Origin: Arenibacter sp041392165
GTDB taxonomy: Bacteria; Bacteroidota; Bacteroidia; Flavobacteriales; Flavobacteriaceae
Direction of reading: 5' to 3'
Length of the DNA: 64,000 nt
Assembly: GCA_041392165.1 (NCBI GenBank)
Contig: JAWKMN010000004.1
Span: forward strand, 62,001-126,000
A model generated the notes under the pieces. It was not told where the DNA came from. It saw only the letters and a list, made by a program, of their open reading frames with translations, and made no database searches. A program made the position numbers and the translations under genes. Numbering within the stretch: the stretch's first letter is position 1; the number at the start of each line of letters is the position of its first letter. Positions 20,046 to 28,531 of this stretch are shown here, piece after piece.

Positions 20046-20108
20046 TTATTGTCCGTTACATTTGTCACAAATGCCTTTTACTCGATGATTGAGATTTAAA
20101 TGCTCCGA
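20046..20108 (-). pseudogene. C-terminal remnant of a Fur-family regulator
   Basis: Reading down the minus strand into the stop at 20046-20048 gives SEHLNLNHRVKGICDKCNGQ. This matches the final zinc-binding C-x-x-C segment of Fur/Zur-type repressors in Bacteroidota. Upstream the frame loses similarity within about 20 residues, so almost the whole gene is missing. Its position, immediately 5' of the metal-exporting ATPase on the same strand, fits a former regulator-transporter unit cut by a deletion. The identification rests on a short match. Confidence 0.5.
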
Positions 20109-20371
20109 CGTTGGCCTCAAAATCTAAAAATAAAGTTCCTTTCAATGTCCCTAGGGCTTGCCCTGAGGTGGTTTACACCAATACCTGATCCATACTTTTA
20201 CCTTCCATAATTAGTGGGCGTGTTCCGCTTCTCCCTTTTTCATTTCTGCCATTGGGTAATAGTCGTACATGAAAAACGGATATTTTTTCTATGTAAATGT
20301 ATTCGACAAGGGTTATCAAAAATAAATTACACAAGAATACCACTTAAATTAATATTATTTTTAGTTACTTA

Positions 20372-20773
20372 TGATTTTGGCATGAATGGCGTATCACTTT
20401 TGCGTGGTTGTTCATTGCTATTGGAATATTCGTACTGTTCCTGGCCTGTATCAATTTTATGAACCTGAGTACGGCCCGTTCCGAAAAGTATTCCAAGGAG
20501 GTAGGTATTCGAAAAACGATCGGTTCCCAAAAGAAACAAATGGTCTTTCAATTTTTAAGCGAATCAATACTGGTTTAGGGCTTTGTCGCAATCCCCATTG
20601 TCTATTATTTTATGTCCAGATGGTTGCAGAACTACGAATACCGAATGCAAATTTCGTGGTGGATTCCCGGTATGGCCATAATTGGGGCATTATTGATTGC
20701 CCTAATAACTGCAAGCTTTCAGTTCAATAAAGCGGCCATGGCCAACCCCGTAAAAAGTTTGAGGATGGAATAA
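20372..20773 (+). pseudogene. Decayed FtsX/MacB-type ABC transporter permease
   Basis: One frame (open from 20375) reads FAWLFIAIGIFVLFLACINF, then MNLSTARSEKYSKEVGIRKT and GSQKKQMVFQFLSESILV, a segment conserved in FtsX-type permeases of Bacteroidota. An in-frame TAG follows at 20576-20578. Beyond it the same frame continues with GFVAIPIVYYFMSRWLQNYE and ends with the family C-terminus FNKAAMANPVKSLRME and TAA at 20771-20773. Intact proteins have about 800 residues with two such membrane blocks; here the first block appears joined to the end of the second, with the middle and the N-terminus lost. Confidence 0.75.
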
Positions 20774-20862
20774 TGTGTCAAATCAAAAATGAGAAGAACG
20801 TATAGGAATTATCTTAAAATGGCATGGATGATGTTTTGTATGAAATGGAATTATTTGCACGT

Positions 20863-21918
20863 TTAGAAAAAATCTTTAGGGATTTTTAACGCAGTTTCAA
20901 TGCCATTGGTCAATTCTTCCATCACCTTTATGTTATCCAATTTTCCGGATGGGAATGAAAATATCCCCTCATTATTCAACACTGCCAAATACATTTGCCT
21001 GTTTTGAAAGGACATAAATATGGGGCGGTCAAATTTCTCCTTTAAGGCAGCAATCCTTTCCATAAGCGAGGAAGATAGAACATAGCGGGCCTCCACTTGG
21101 TCGGTGCCATATACCCTAAAATTGTGGGTGAACCTGGGATCTTCCAAATGTATTCTTTGTTCCTCCTTAAAGTTAAGACTGGCCAATCTATCCCATTTAG
21201 TTGTTAGGTTATTGGGCAAAACCACAGTATGTCCGTTCAGTTTCTTTTTAAATTGCAACCAACAGAACATTCCCCTAAAGGTAAAATATTGATTATCCGC
21301 CATCGTATTTGAAGCCATGTTCTTAAAGATATACTGATAGAATACCACCAGCATGTTCAGGATGGGAATGTGCATTAAACCTCCGGTTACTTTATTGGAA
21401 ATATTGTGTTCCACAATTCCAATATCCGCTATGTTAACGATTGAATTACTTAGCCTTCCCCGTATCTGTCCATAACTATATACTGGAGTGTCCTTTTTGA
21501 CCCAAGAAAAGAATTTGCTGTTGACGACCTCTTTTATCGGGGCAGCTGCACCTTGTGTAAATTCTACCTGCGGGAACAACATTTTCACCATTTTGGCCAT
21601 GCTTTCCATTTCCTTTAGTTTAAACTTTTGAAAAGCTCTGGTAAAGAATAAAGTGGTTATATACAACAGAACCAATAGCCCTGCAATTGGGTACATATTG
21701 GCATATGGATTGTTCTGGGTCGGCAAAAATGATTTGAAAATGGGCAGTTCCAAGGTCGGAACATAATTACTCACTATAAACAATATCATCAACAAAAGAT
21801 ACAATCCGGTTATACCCCACATAATCTTTTGAAAAAAAAGGGTGCGTTTTCTTCTTTTGCAAATATCGTTGAGCGCCTTGCTGGTTTCGTTATATGCTTT
21901 TTGTACGGAGTGCTGCAT
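20863..21918 (-). CDS. DUF3137 family membrane protein
   Basis: 351 residues. Helical N-terminus, then two membrane segments near 33-51 and 80-96. The DUF3137 hallmark is the C-terminal half: FRVYGTDQVEARYVLSSSLMERI followed by IFMSFQNRQMYLAV. The family function is unknown; DUF3137 proteins are often encoded beside LemA, as here (two genes upstream). The catalytic potential is not apparent. It is the last gene of the long minus-strand operon and starts 5 bases after the DUF1266 gene ends, which argues for co-translation. Confidence 0.75.
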   Translation of the reverse strand: MQHSVQKAYNETSKALNDICKRRKRTLFFQKIMWGITGLYLLLMILFIVSNYVPTLELPIFKSFLPTQNNPYANMYPIAGLLVLLYITTLFFTRAFQKFKLKEMESMAKMVKMLFPQVEFTQGAAAPIKEVVNSKFFSWVKKDTPVYSYGQIRGRLSNSIVNIADIGIVEHNISNKVTGGLMHIPILNMLVVFYQYIFKNMASNTMADNQYFTFRGMFCWLQFKKKLNGHTVVLPNNLTTKWDRLASLNFKEEQRIHLEDPRFTHNFRVYGTDQVEARYVLSSSLMERIAALKEKFDRPIFMSFQNRQMYLAVLNNEGIFSFPSGKLDNIKVMEELTNGIETALKIPKDFF

Positions 21919-21923
21919 TGCTT

Positions 21924-22733
21924 TTATTGTGGCCAGTCAATGGTGTTCCAAGGACTATCGGGGCTTTTCTGAACTTGTAGGTAAATATGGCACACCTCTT
22001 CCCAGTAAGTGCTGGAACTGTCATACAAATCCAGTGCAAAACCAAGTACAAAGCTTTTGCCGAACTCTTCCCAAGATGAAAAATGCTGTAGCGCCAGTTC
22101 TTTGGCAAAATTGATGACCTTCCATGCGTCCTTTTCAGAAATCAGATTTGCAGTAAATGCCTTTCTGGCCTGCCCCACCAAAATTGCCGCATCATAACCG
22201 GCAACTCCGAGTTCCAATTCAGAATCGAACGTCATGATTCCTTTTTGCTTTAAGATATCCAAGACCTCACCGTTACGCAATAACCTTAAATAACGGTCTG
22301 CACGCTCATTATTTCCGAATTTTTTTTCCATTAGCCCCTCCCATTCCGCTTCCGGCACGTTTTGAACCATATGATTAATGAAATTAAAATACCAGCGACG
22401 GCCATCTTTCATAAAATAGTCTGTCAATTCCCAATAACCTTCTGGGGTGTCGATGCCCCAACCTTCCAAGTAGGGCTGTATCTCCTTGGCATCTAGAAAT
22501 GACAATGTATTGGAATCTGCTTTCCACCATTCTGAAATGGGAGTATAAAAGGCCAAGGCAAATAATTGTTCTTTGTCCAGTTTGCTATTTAAAGATTTTC
22601 TGAATTTGGCCTTGGACAAATCTGGGGCATCATATTCCTTTTTCCCTATTTTAAAATAGCGATAGGCGTATGAAACAATGGCCAGTACCAGTATTACGTA
22701 GCCGTACCACGGCAGGTTGTCAAACACTTGCAT
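21924..22733 (-). CDS. DUF1266 family protein, membrane anchored
   Basis: 269 residues with one N-terminal membrane segment (about 9-26) and a cytoplasmic DUF1266-like domain. Features are LFALAFYTPISEWWKAD, the central LEGWGIDTPEGYWELTDYF, GYDAAILVGQARKAFTANLI, SEKDAWKVINFAKELALQHF, SSWEEFGKSFVLGFALDLYD and the final PDSPWNTIDWP. The alternation of WGI, Gx-DA, IS-x-AW and SW-x-FG-S-x-GF is how I recognise the family. Its role is unknown. The gene lies between LemA (3 bases upstream) and DUF3137 (5 bases downstream). Confidence 0.7.
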   Translation of the reverse strand: MQVFDNLPWYGYVILVLAIVSYAYRYFKIGKKEYDAPDLSKAKFRKSLNSKLDKEQLFALAFYTPISEWWKADSNTLSFLDAKEIQPYLEGWGIDTPEGYWELTDYFMKDGRRWYFNFINHMVQNVPEAEWEGLMEKKFGNNERADRYLRLLRNGEVLDILKQKGIMTFDSELELGVAGYDAAILVGQARKAFTANLISEKDAWKVINFAKELALQHFSSWEEFGKSFVLGFALDLYDSSSTYWEEVCHIYLQVQKSPDSPWNTIDWPQ

Positions 22734-22736
22734 AGT

Positions 22737-23297
22737 TTATGGATTTAATAATTGATTGATATTTACTTCCTTTTGTTCCGTTTTAGGTATTTCCAAAAGA
22801 ATATTCACAGTGTCCTTTCGTAAGCCAGCTATTAGGCTGGCCGGAAACATTTGGATGGTATTGTTATAGCCAGTTACTGCTGCGTTGTATGCTCGTCGTG
22901 CTGCGGATATTTGATCTTCAATGTCTGATATTTCATATTCAATGTTCGTAAATTGCTTATCTGCTTTTAGGTCGGGATAGTTTTCTAAATTAATGTTCAA
23001 TCCGCTCATAATGTGTGTGAGCTCGTTTGATGCCTTTATTTTTTCATTGGCTTCGGAAGCTTTTTCAATAGTACTTCGAAGTTCGGTAATTTTAAGTAAG
23101 GTATCCTTTTCGTGCGCCAGATACTTGTTGAGCATTGCAATAAGATTCGGAATTAAATCGAACCGCTTTTTAAGGTAGATCTCTATGCTCCCGTAGGCTT
23201 GGGCCACTTGATTTTTTTTAGCGATTATTCGGTTGTTGACCACAATGCCTACAATACCGATGAGCGCCAAAACTGAAATGATACTTATGATTTCCAT
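22737..23297 (-). CDS. lemA: LemA family protein
   Basis: 186 residues, a usual length. One N-terminal membrane helix, then the LemA helical domain with VAQAYGSIEIYLKKRFDLIP, NLIAMLNKYLAHEKDTLLKI, the NINLENYPDLKADKQF block and ARRAYNAAVTGYNNTIQMFP. LemA proteins are N-out, C-in membrane proteins of unclear function that often pair with DUF3137 or other membrane partners. This one is followed by DUF1266 and DUF3137 genes with gaps of 3 and 5 bases, so the three products probably act together. Confidence 0.92.
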   Translation of the reverse strand: MEIISIISVLALIGIVGIVVNNRIIAKKNQVAQAYGSIEIYLKKRFDLIPNLIAMLNKYLAHEKDTLLKITELRSTIEKASEANEKIKASNELTHIMSGLNINLENYPDLKADKQFTNIEYEISDIEDQISAARRAYNAAVTGYNNTIQMFPASLIAGLRKDTVNILLEIPKTEQKEVNINQLLNP

Positions 23298-23354
23298 ACT
23301 AAAAGAAGTTTATCTGTTTTTTGAATAAAGCAATACTATGCCCAATGCTGTTTT

Positions 23355-24680
23355 CTATTGTTCCGTGGTCTCATCTTTGTACTCCTGCCCGTTGAATTTC
23401 AATAATGAAGTTTGATCGGTCGTAATTTCCTCGGCATCGCAGTCTCCATTTTCATTGGTCGTATTTTTGGTTTTGGTCATTTTCCCCTTTACCGCAATAT
23501 CAAAGTACCCATTGGTCTTTTGATCAGATAGAATGAGTATTTTTTCGGTGCGAAGAAATTCACCATCGCAGTCGGTGTCCCATTCCCCGCCATAATCCAT
23601 CACACTGAACTTATCAAGGATTTTTTTTAGGGTATCACCCGATTTTACGAATAAGGATACTGTTTCATTTTCATATGGATTTGCATGGGACATTCCGTAA
23701 TGGTAAACGCGTATCCCAAAAGCTCTTACTTCTTCAGAAATGAGGTAAGGAGCCGTATCAATTTTTATTTCTCGGAGTTCGATGGCGTCAGAGACCCATT
23801 GGTTGTCGGCTACACTTTCAAAGAATCTGTGCGATATTCCTCCCGTTTTGTCATTGACAATTACGATATGGCTGTTAAGTTCGAAATATTGCTCTCCCTC
23901 ATCCACGATCTCTGGAATCACCACAATGAACTCATCTGGGTATTGAGGCATGGCCTTGGAAACGATCAAGTCAGTTTTAACGGACAATAAGTTTAGTTGA
24001 AGCTCTTCCAAAACGGATAAAATCAATGTATAATCCGTAAGGGTGTTACTTAGTACCTTGGCATCTATCTTTTTTATTTTTCCATCTTCATGGATTCGGT
24101 ATTCCTTTTGTTCAATCTCCTTCTTTTCCGTCCAAAAAATATGATTTACCATAATTTTGTTCTCGCTTATACGGGATTCTGTACGAGACATGCCCTCCGC
24201 AATTTCATCATAGGCAACAAGTTGGTGATCAATAATATTTCCATTTAGGTCATAATTGATCAATGTGGACTCCATTTCATGATCACCTTTTCTAAAGGTC
24301 ACCACCACAGTATAAAAGTTTTGGGACAAAGCCAGCTTATAAGAGGCCATGGGACGGTATTTTGAACCTTCACTATAGAAATCCGGGTATATGGTTTCTA
24401 TTTTAAAAGTTCCAGAATCGATCTCATTCAAGTCGCCTTCCTCAATAAAACTGTCAAAATTTGTATCGTCCAGTACCGGCAGCGGTCTCTCTTTAATCCC
24501 GTCCATCACATCACTAAAGTTGGTAGTGTCAATTTTATTTGGCACCTCCTCCATCTCTTCCACTATTTGATCAACAGTGTCTTGTGTTACCTCCTTGGTA
24601 ACCTTTTGCTTTTTTTTTTGATTGCAGGAGCTAAAAACGGCTGTAAAGCATATGAGTATTAAAATCTGTGTATAGTTCAT
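23355..24680 (-). CDS. Uncharacterised lipoprotein, 441 residues
   Basis: A signal ends in AVFSSC (Cys19), so the mature protein is a lipoprotein. A lysine/acidic linker (KKKQKVTKEVTQDTVDQIVE) precedes a beta-rich region with SYKLALSQNFYTVVVTFRKG and LINYDLNGNIIDHQLVAYDE. The C-terminus is acidic and threonine-rich. I do not recognise a family. The pattern of beta hairpins with polar turns suggests a periplasmic or surface binding domain. It follows the small membrane protein by 2 bases and precedes LemA by 57 bases, so it belongs to the same operon. Confidence 0.7.
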   Translation of the reverse strand: MNYTQILILICFTAVFSSCNQKKKQKVTKEVTQDTVDQIVEEMEEVPNKIDTTNFSDVMDGIKERPLPVLDDTNFDSFIEEGDLNEIDSGTFKIETIYPDFYSEGSKYRPMASYKLALSQNFYTVVVTFRKGDHEMESTLINYDLNGNIIDHQLVAYDEIAEGMSRTESRISENKIMVNHIFWTEKKEIEQKEYRIHEDGKIKKIDAKVLSNTLTDYTLILSVLEELQLNLLSVKTDLIVSKAMPQYPDEFIVVIPEIVDEGEQYFELNSHIVIVNDKTGGISHRFFESVADNQWVSDAIELREIKIDTAPYLISEEVRAFGIRVYHYGMSHANPYENETVSLFVKSGDTLKKILDKFSVMDYGGEWDTDCDGEFLRTEKILILSDQKTNGYFDIAVKGKMTKTKNTTNENGDCDAEEITTDQTSLLKFNGQEYKDETTEQ

Positions 24681-24682
24681 GG

Positions 24683-25051
24683 TTATATAACATCTAAATA
24701 TTTTTCGAGAATGTAATGGATCACACCTACGATGCCAGTTATCAAAAGCATTGAAATGACTCGAATCAAAAATGAATTCATGGTCGCTATTGGCTTTCTT
24801 TTTAGATAAAGCACATCAAAAAGTATAAACAACAATGCCACAATCCCCCCTATCAATAGTCCTATACGAATGAGCGCGAAGAGGTAAATTTGACCGAGAA
24901 AGAAATTCCAGGCATTTGTTGCTTCCGGTATTGAGCCTAGAATAAAGTACATATAGCCCATACCAAGGAGCAGGGCGGCCATGGTCCAAAGAGCATATTC
25001 CAAAATTATGCTGCCCCTCTTTTGCCATGATATGGTTTCTTTCTTATTCAT
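24683..25051 (-). CDS. Small integral membrane protein, unknown function
   Basis: 122 residues with three to four predicted membrane helices (ILEYALWTMAALLLGMGYMY, an aromatic segment near 45-70, ALLFILFDVLYL, and a C-terminal helix around LLITGIVGVIHYI). No family recognised. Its ATG overlaps the TGA of the preceding gene (ATGA at 25048-25051), a sign of translational coupling. Confidence 0.7.
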   Translation of the reverse strand: MNKKETISWQKRGSIILEYALWTMAALLLGMGYMYFILGSIPEATNAWNFFLGQIYLFALIRIGLLIGGIVALLFILFDVLYLKRKPIATMNSFLIRVISMLLITGIVGVIHYILEKYLDVI

Positions 25052-25671
25052 TTTTTTACGGGAATAGTAGAAGGGATTGGGGATATTTCATTAAGGATCT
25101 CTGTTTTTGAAACCTCACCTTTGTCCAAATACCTTAGTTTGCCACAATAAAAGCTAGAATCATTTTCACAAAGATTCATTTGGAATTGGGCCAACTGATA
25201 CGCTGCATACATGGACAATTCTTCAACGACAAAACCACTGGGGTCTTCCTCGTTTTCAATAAAATAGGCCGTTCCTGCATCTGCAAATAGATTGATGCCC
25301 CAACTTTTGTTGTATTCGTAAAACCGTAATGAATAGTTTGATACCGCCTGGGCCTTTATGGACTCTTCATGGTTTTCAAAGTTTACTTTGGTTTGCTGAA
25401 TCACAAATTCCTTAATGGCGATGTGCAACTCTTTTTTGTCTTTAACGGGATTTTTAACCAAGTATAAGTCTGGATACACTTTGGATTGTATGAACTGCAT
25501 TTTTTTGAAGAAAACAGTATTGATGCCTACAATCAAGACCACTACACCACATAACACAAGGGCCACAACGGTCCGTTTTTTACTTTTGAGCACATATCGG
25601 ATTAACTTATAACCAAGAAAAACCAGCGCAGCCAGTAAGAGAACGAGGAAGATGATAATGACTATTCCCAT
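25048..25671 (-). CDS. Uncharacterised membrane protein, 207 residues
   Basis: Two membrane helices at the N-terminus (about 2-22 and 35-52) are followed by a soluble, probably periplasmic domain of about 150 residues with LHIAIKEFVIQQTKVNFENH, YNKSWGINLFADAGTAYFIE and a pair of cysteines (CENDSSFYCG) that may form a disulfide. Not assigned to a family. The stop overlaps the start of the next gene by four bases. Confidence 0.7.
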   Translation of the reverse strand: MGIVIIIFLVLLLAALVFLGYKLIRYVLKSKKRTVVALVLCGVVVLIVGINTVFFKKMQFIQSKVYPDLYLVKNPVKDKKELHIAIKEFVIQQTKVNFENHEESIKAQAVSNYSLRFYEYNKSWGINLFADAGTAYFIENEEDPSGFVVEELSMYAAYQLAQFQMNLCENDSSFYCGKLRYLDKGEVSKTEILNEISPIPSTIPVKK

Positions 25672-25707
25672 GTAAAAGCTCTTGGTTGCACTATGCAGGC
25701 ATATACA

Positions 25708-26484
25708 TTATTGATCATTGTAATACGCTTTAATTTCACTCAATATGGTGTACAGCACCTCATCGTTTTTTTCAATGGCCCTTCTTTTCCAAAAAGTGTA
25801 CTTCCAATATTGACCGTGTAAATTTTGGGTGTCCGCTTTAAAATAAATGCCCTCAAAGAAGGCTTCCTTGTTGTTCTTACTTGCTATCTCTTCATAGGCA
25901 GACATGCATTCTACTATTTGTTGTTCAAAGATCTTTTGGTAAATCCCTTTTGGGATGTTATTGAAAAGAACATCTTTATATTCGTTAAATACCTTTTGTA
26001 ACCGATCCGGGTTACGATACCTGTTTAAAAAACCAAGGCTTAGTTTATTGGCCAACGAGGTGTGTTCCTTAAACAAATTGTTTAAAAAAGTAGGATGTAA
26101 AGCAAGGTTGCCATAGTCGATGCTAGAACCGATGATTGCATTTATAAATCCCTCTTCCCCAAAATCATCTACCACAACGTCCAATACTACGTTCATACAC
26201 AGGGCATCAAGTTCACCAGTGGACTGAAAGCGATTCATACAAGGGCTCACCGTAGCGTATTCGGGCTTACTCAGATCAACGGACCTATAGATAATGGTGT
26301 TTCCATAAAGCAACTCTTCCTTGGCGGATTCCTCGGCGACCATCTCATTCTCAAGAATAACCTGATTTATATAATCGTCTTCTTCTTTCTGTTCGATCAA
26401 TTTAAGCGACTCAAACGAAAAATAATAGGCCAACCCTACCAAACCTAGTCCCATAATTGTTAAGATGGTAACCGCTTTTTTCAT
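25708..26484 (-). CDS. Uncharacterised membrane-anchored protein, paralogue of the upstream gene
   Basis: 258 residues. One N-terminal membrane helix (about 5-22), then a charged linker and an all-helical soluble domain. Its C-terminus, FWKRRAIEKNDEVLYTILSE plus IKAYYNDQ, matches the C-terminus of the adjacent 319-residue protein (FWDRRFAENNAPEVYAILKE plus IQDHYKN), and both share the one-helix architecture, so the two are diverged tandem paralogues. The family is unknown. One base separates it from the upstream gene. Confidence 0.7.
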   Translation of the reverse strand: MKKAVTILTIMGLGLVGLAYYFSFESLKLIEQKEEDDYINQVILENEMVAEESAKEELLYGNTIIYRSVDLSKPEYATVSPCMNRFQSTGELDALCMNVVLDVVVDDFGEEGFINAIIGSSIDYGNLALHPTFLNNLFKEHTSLANKLSLGFLNRYRNPDRLQKVFNEYKDVLFNNIPKGIYQKIFEQQIVECMSAYEEIASKNNKEAFFEGIYFKADTQNLHGQYWKYTFWKRRAIEKNDEVLYTILSEIKAYYNDQ

Positions 26485-26485
26485 T

Positions 26486-27445
26486 TCAATTTTTATAATG
26501 ATCTTGAATTTCCTTTAAAATAGCATACACCTCAGGGGCGTTGTTTTCCGCAAAACGCCGGTCCCAAAAACTAAAGGGCCAAGAATATTCAAAAGAACTG
26601 GTATATTCCAATGATGGAAAATCCAGGAAGACATCGTCAGACACATTGTACATCTTATAAAACTCGGCATAGTTTAAGGTTGTGGTAAGGGTATCGTGTA
26701 TTTCTATCAAATCATCCACCACTTGTTTACACAGTTCGTCGTATTTGCTTTTGGAGAAAAAAGTATAGATAAAGGACTTGTTCTGTTTCCAGAGATTGGT
26801 AATGTTTTCTGCAGAACGATCAAACAACTTTACTTTTTGGTGTATATAAAACAATCGACAAATGCGTTCAAAATAGACATAGTTCTCAGGAACGTTTAAA
26901 TCTCCGTAGTCTCCTTCCAGAGGGATATATTCATATTCAGCAGGTACAACATACATTGCATTATAATTGGGCCGGTGGTATTTCTTGGTGTTCCCATTGT
27001 ATTCAAATGCTATATTAAAGACCGTATTCCAATAGGTTTCTCCATACTCTTCATTTTCCAAATTGGCCATTATTTGATCTCTTATAGTGTTTTGATAAGA
27101 TACATGGTCCATTTCATTGAGTCCTATCTCCAACAGAAAAGCTTCGTAACCGTTCAGCGAATTCCGATGCTCTTGAAATTGTTGAAATACAGCAAATTCT
27201 TTTTCCGAATAACGTTTTTCATTAGGTTGTTCTACAATGTTGGAATTATGGGCGCCATACTTTTCCATTCGTTTTTGGTAGGCGTGAAACTCCATGTAAG
27301 CGTAAAATGATGCAGCCGTAATAAAAAGTCCGGTCATTGCAAGCAGAATAGCGGTAACCACTTTCTTTTTGGACTTGATCAAAAGCGCCCATGTCAAAGT
27401 ACAGAAAATGACCGATGCAATTACTATTTTTAGGGCAAGCGTCAT
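26486..27445 (-). CDS. Uncharacterised membrane protein, paralogue of the downstream gene
   Basis: 319 residues with two N-terminal membrane helices (about 5-22 and 31-52) and a long, mostly helical soluble region rich in Tyr and Phe. The C-terminal motif FWDRRFAENNAPEVYAILKE is shared with the next gene. No family recognised. Its ATG overlaps the stop of the preceding lipoprotein gene (ATGA at 27442-27445), again indicating coupling. Confidence 0.7.
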   Translation of the reverse strand: MTLALKIVIASVIFCTLTWALLIKSKKKVVTAILLAMTGLFITAASFYAYMEFHAYQKRMEKYGAHNSNIVEQPNEKRYSEKEFAVFQQFQEHRNSLNGYEAFLLEIGLNEMDHVSYQNTIRDQIMANLENEEYGETYWNTVFNIAFEYNGNTKKYHRPNYNAMYVVPAEYEYIPLEGDYGDLNVPENYVYFERICRLFYIHQKVKLFDRSAENITNLWKQNKSFIYTFFSKSKYDELCKQVVDDLIEIHDTLTTTLNYAEFYKMYNVSDDVFLDFPSLEYTSSFEYSWPFSFWDRRFAENNAPEVYAILKEIQDHYKN

Positions 27446-28518
27446 TGATCTTTGTTTGTCATTTTGTATGGAACTTTTGTAATTTTCATGCTGTATAATG
27501 GCACTTCACTATAGTCGGCACTATGATGGATTACCCTAATCAAATAATCGTCTTTTTTTAACCTATTAGTATAGATCGAAAATAGTTTTTCCTTTTTGTT
27601 CAGGTATTTATCCATGGTATGAAACGTGCTGTTTTCAAATACGGAGAACAAAAATTTCGTACCTTTAATATAGGGCTGGATTTCAATGGTTATTTCGGCT
27701 TCTTCGTCCAAAGAAATCAAGAAAAATGTAGCATTGGCATAATAACCGTCGGCATGGGCAATGAAGGATAGATTTTCTCCATGGCCCACCGCATTCGCCA
27801 AAAAAGAAGGTTCATAAAAATTAACGATCTTAAAATCCCCCCTTTTATTATTTTCTTGGTAGGAATACAATCCTCCTTCAAACTTAAATTGCAAATCGGG
27901 GCTTTTCTTCTTGAAGTCTATCATATACCCCATTTTGGTTGGATACATTGTTTTATACCACTGAACGCCTAAATCCAAGTTATCGTATGTAATATGTTCC
28001 AGATGTATACGTTTGGAGTTCATTTGAGTTGGGTAAATCCCTTCCAAAGCCTGGTCTATTTTACGTATATCCTTTAGTTCTTCATGGACTTGGTTTTTCG
28101 ATTGGCCTTGAAACATATAAAAGCGATTTATAAAGTGACCATTTTTTTGAAAAACAAGGTTTTCCACCCCCATACTGTTCTTAAGTCCAAAATGGATATA
28201 TTTTCCTTTTTCTACCCGATATAAAGGTTGTAAACCTCCTACGGTGTTGGAACAGCCGGCACATTCCGTTTGAAAAAGGTTTTTCAGAACAGGCTCCGAT
28301 TTCCTCCAATCGGCCAACATGGAAATTTCTTGGTCCACCAGAACATCTTGTAGTGTTGTTGAGGCATCTTCGTTCACGATTTTTTGATACGGATAGTACA
28401 GCTCATCCCATGCCTTGAATACCTTCAACTCGCCAACAGTTGGGGGCAAGCTTTTACATGATCCCAGAACCAGTGCGATGAAGAACAGCAGGCCTATCTT
28501 TTTTATGCTATTTCTCAA
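27442..28518 (-). CDS. Uncharacterised lipoprotein, 358 residues
   Basis: The signal ends in LVLGSC (Cys21). The mature part contains TECAGCSNTVGGLQPLYRVE, a C-x-x-C pair that could bind metal or form a disulfide, and a beta-rich C-terminal half with AHADGYYANATFFLISLDEE and LIRVIHHSADYSEVPLYSMK, which resembles a jelly-roll type binding module. Function not recognised. It lies 13 bases after the protease gene and overlaps the next gene by four bases. Confidence 0.7.
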   Translation of the reverse strand: MRNSIKKIGLLFFIALVLGSCKSLPPTVGELKVFKAWDELYYPYQKIVNEDASTTLQDVLVDQEISMLADWRKSEPVLKNLFQTECAGCSNTVGGLQPLYRVEKGKYIHFGLKNSMGVENLVFQKNGHFINRFYMFQGQSKNQVHEELKDIRKIDQALEGIYPTQMNSKRIHLEHITYDNLDLGVQWYKTMYPTKMGYMIDFKKKSPDLQFKFEGGLYSYQENNKRGDFKIVNFYEPSFLANAVGHGENLSFIAHADGYYANATFFLISLDEEAEITIEIQPYIKGTKFLFSVFENSTFHTMDKYLNKKEKLFSIYTNRLKKDDYLIRVIHHSADYSEVPLYSMKITKVPYKMTNKDQ

Positions 28519-28531
28519 ATTAGAACTTTGT

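Noticed and set aside
20386..20730. 114-residue open frame on the plus strand
   Set aside because: The permease remnant reads in another frame of the same DNA and clearly matches the FtsX family; this frame is a shadow.
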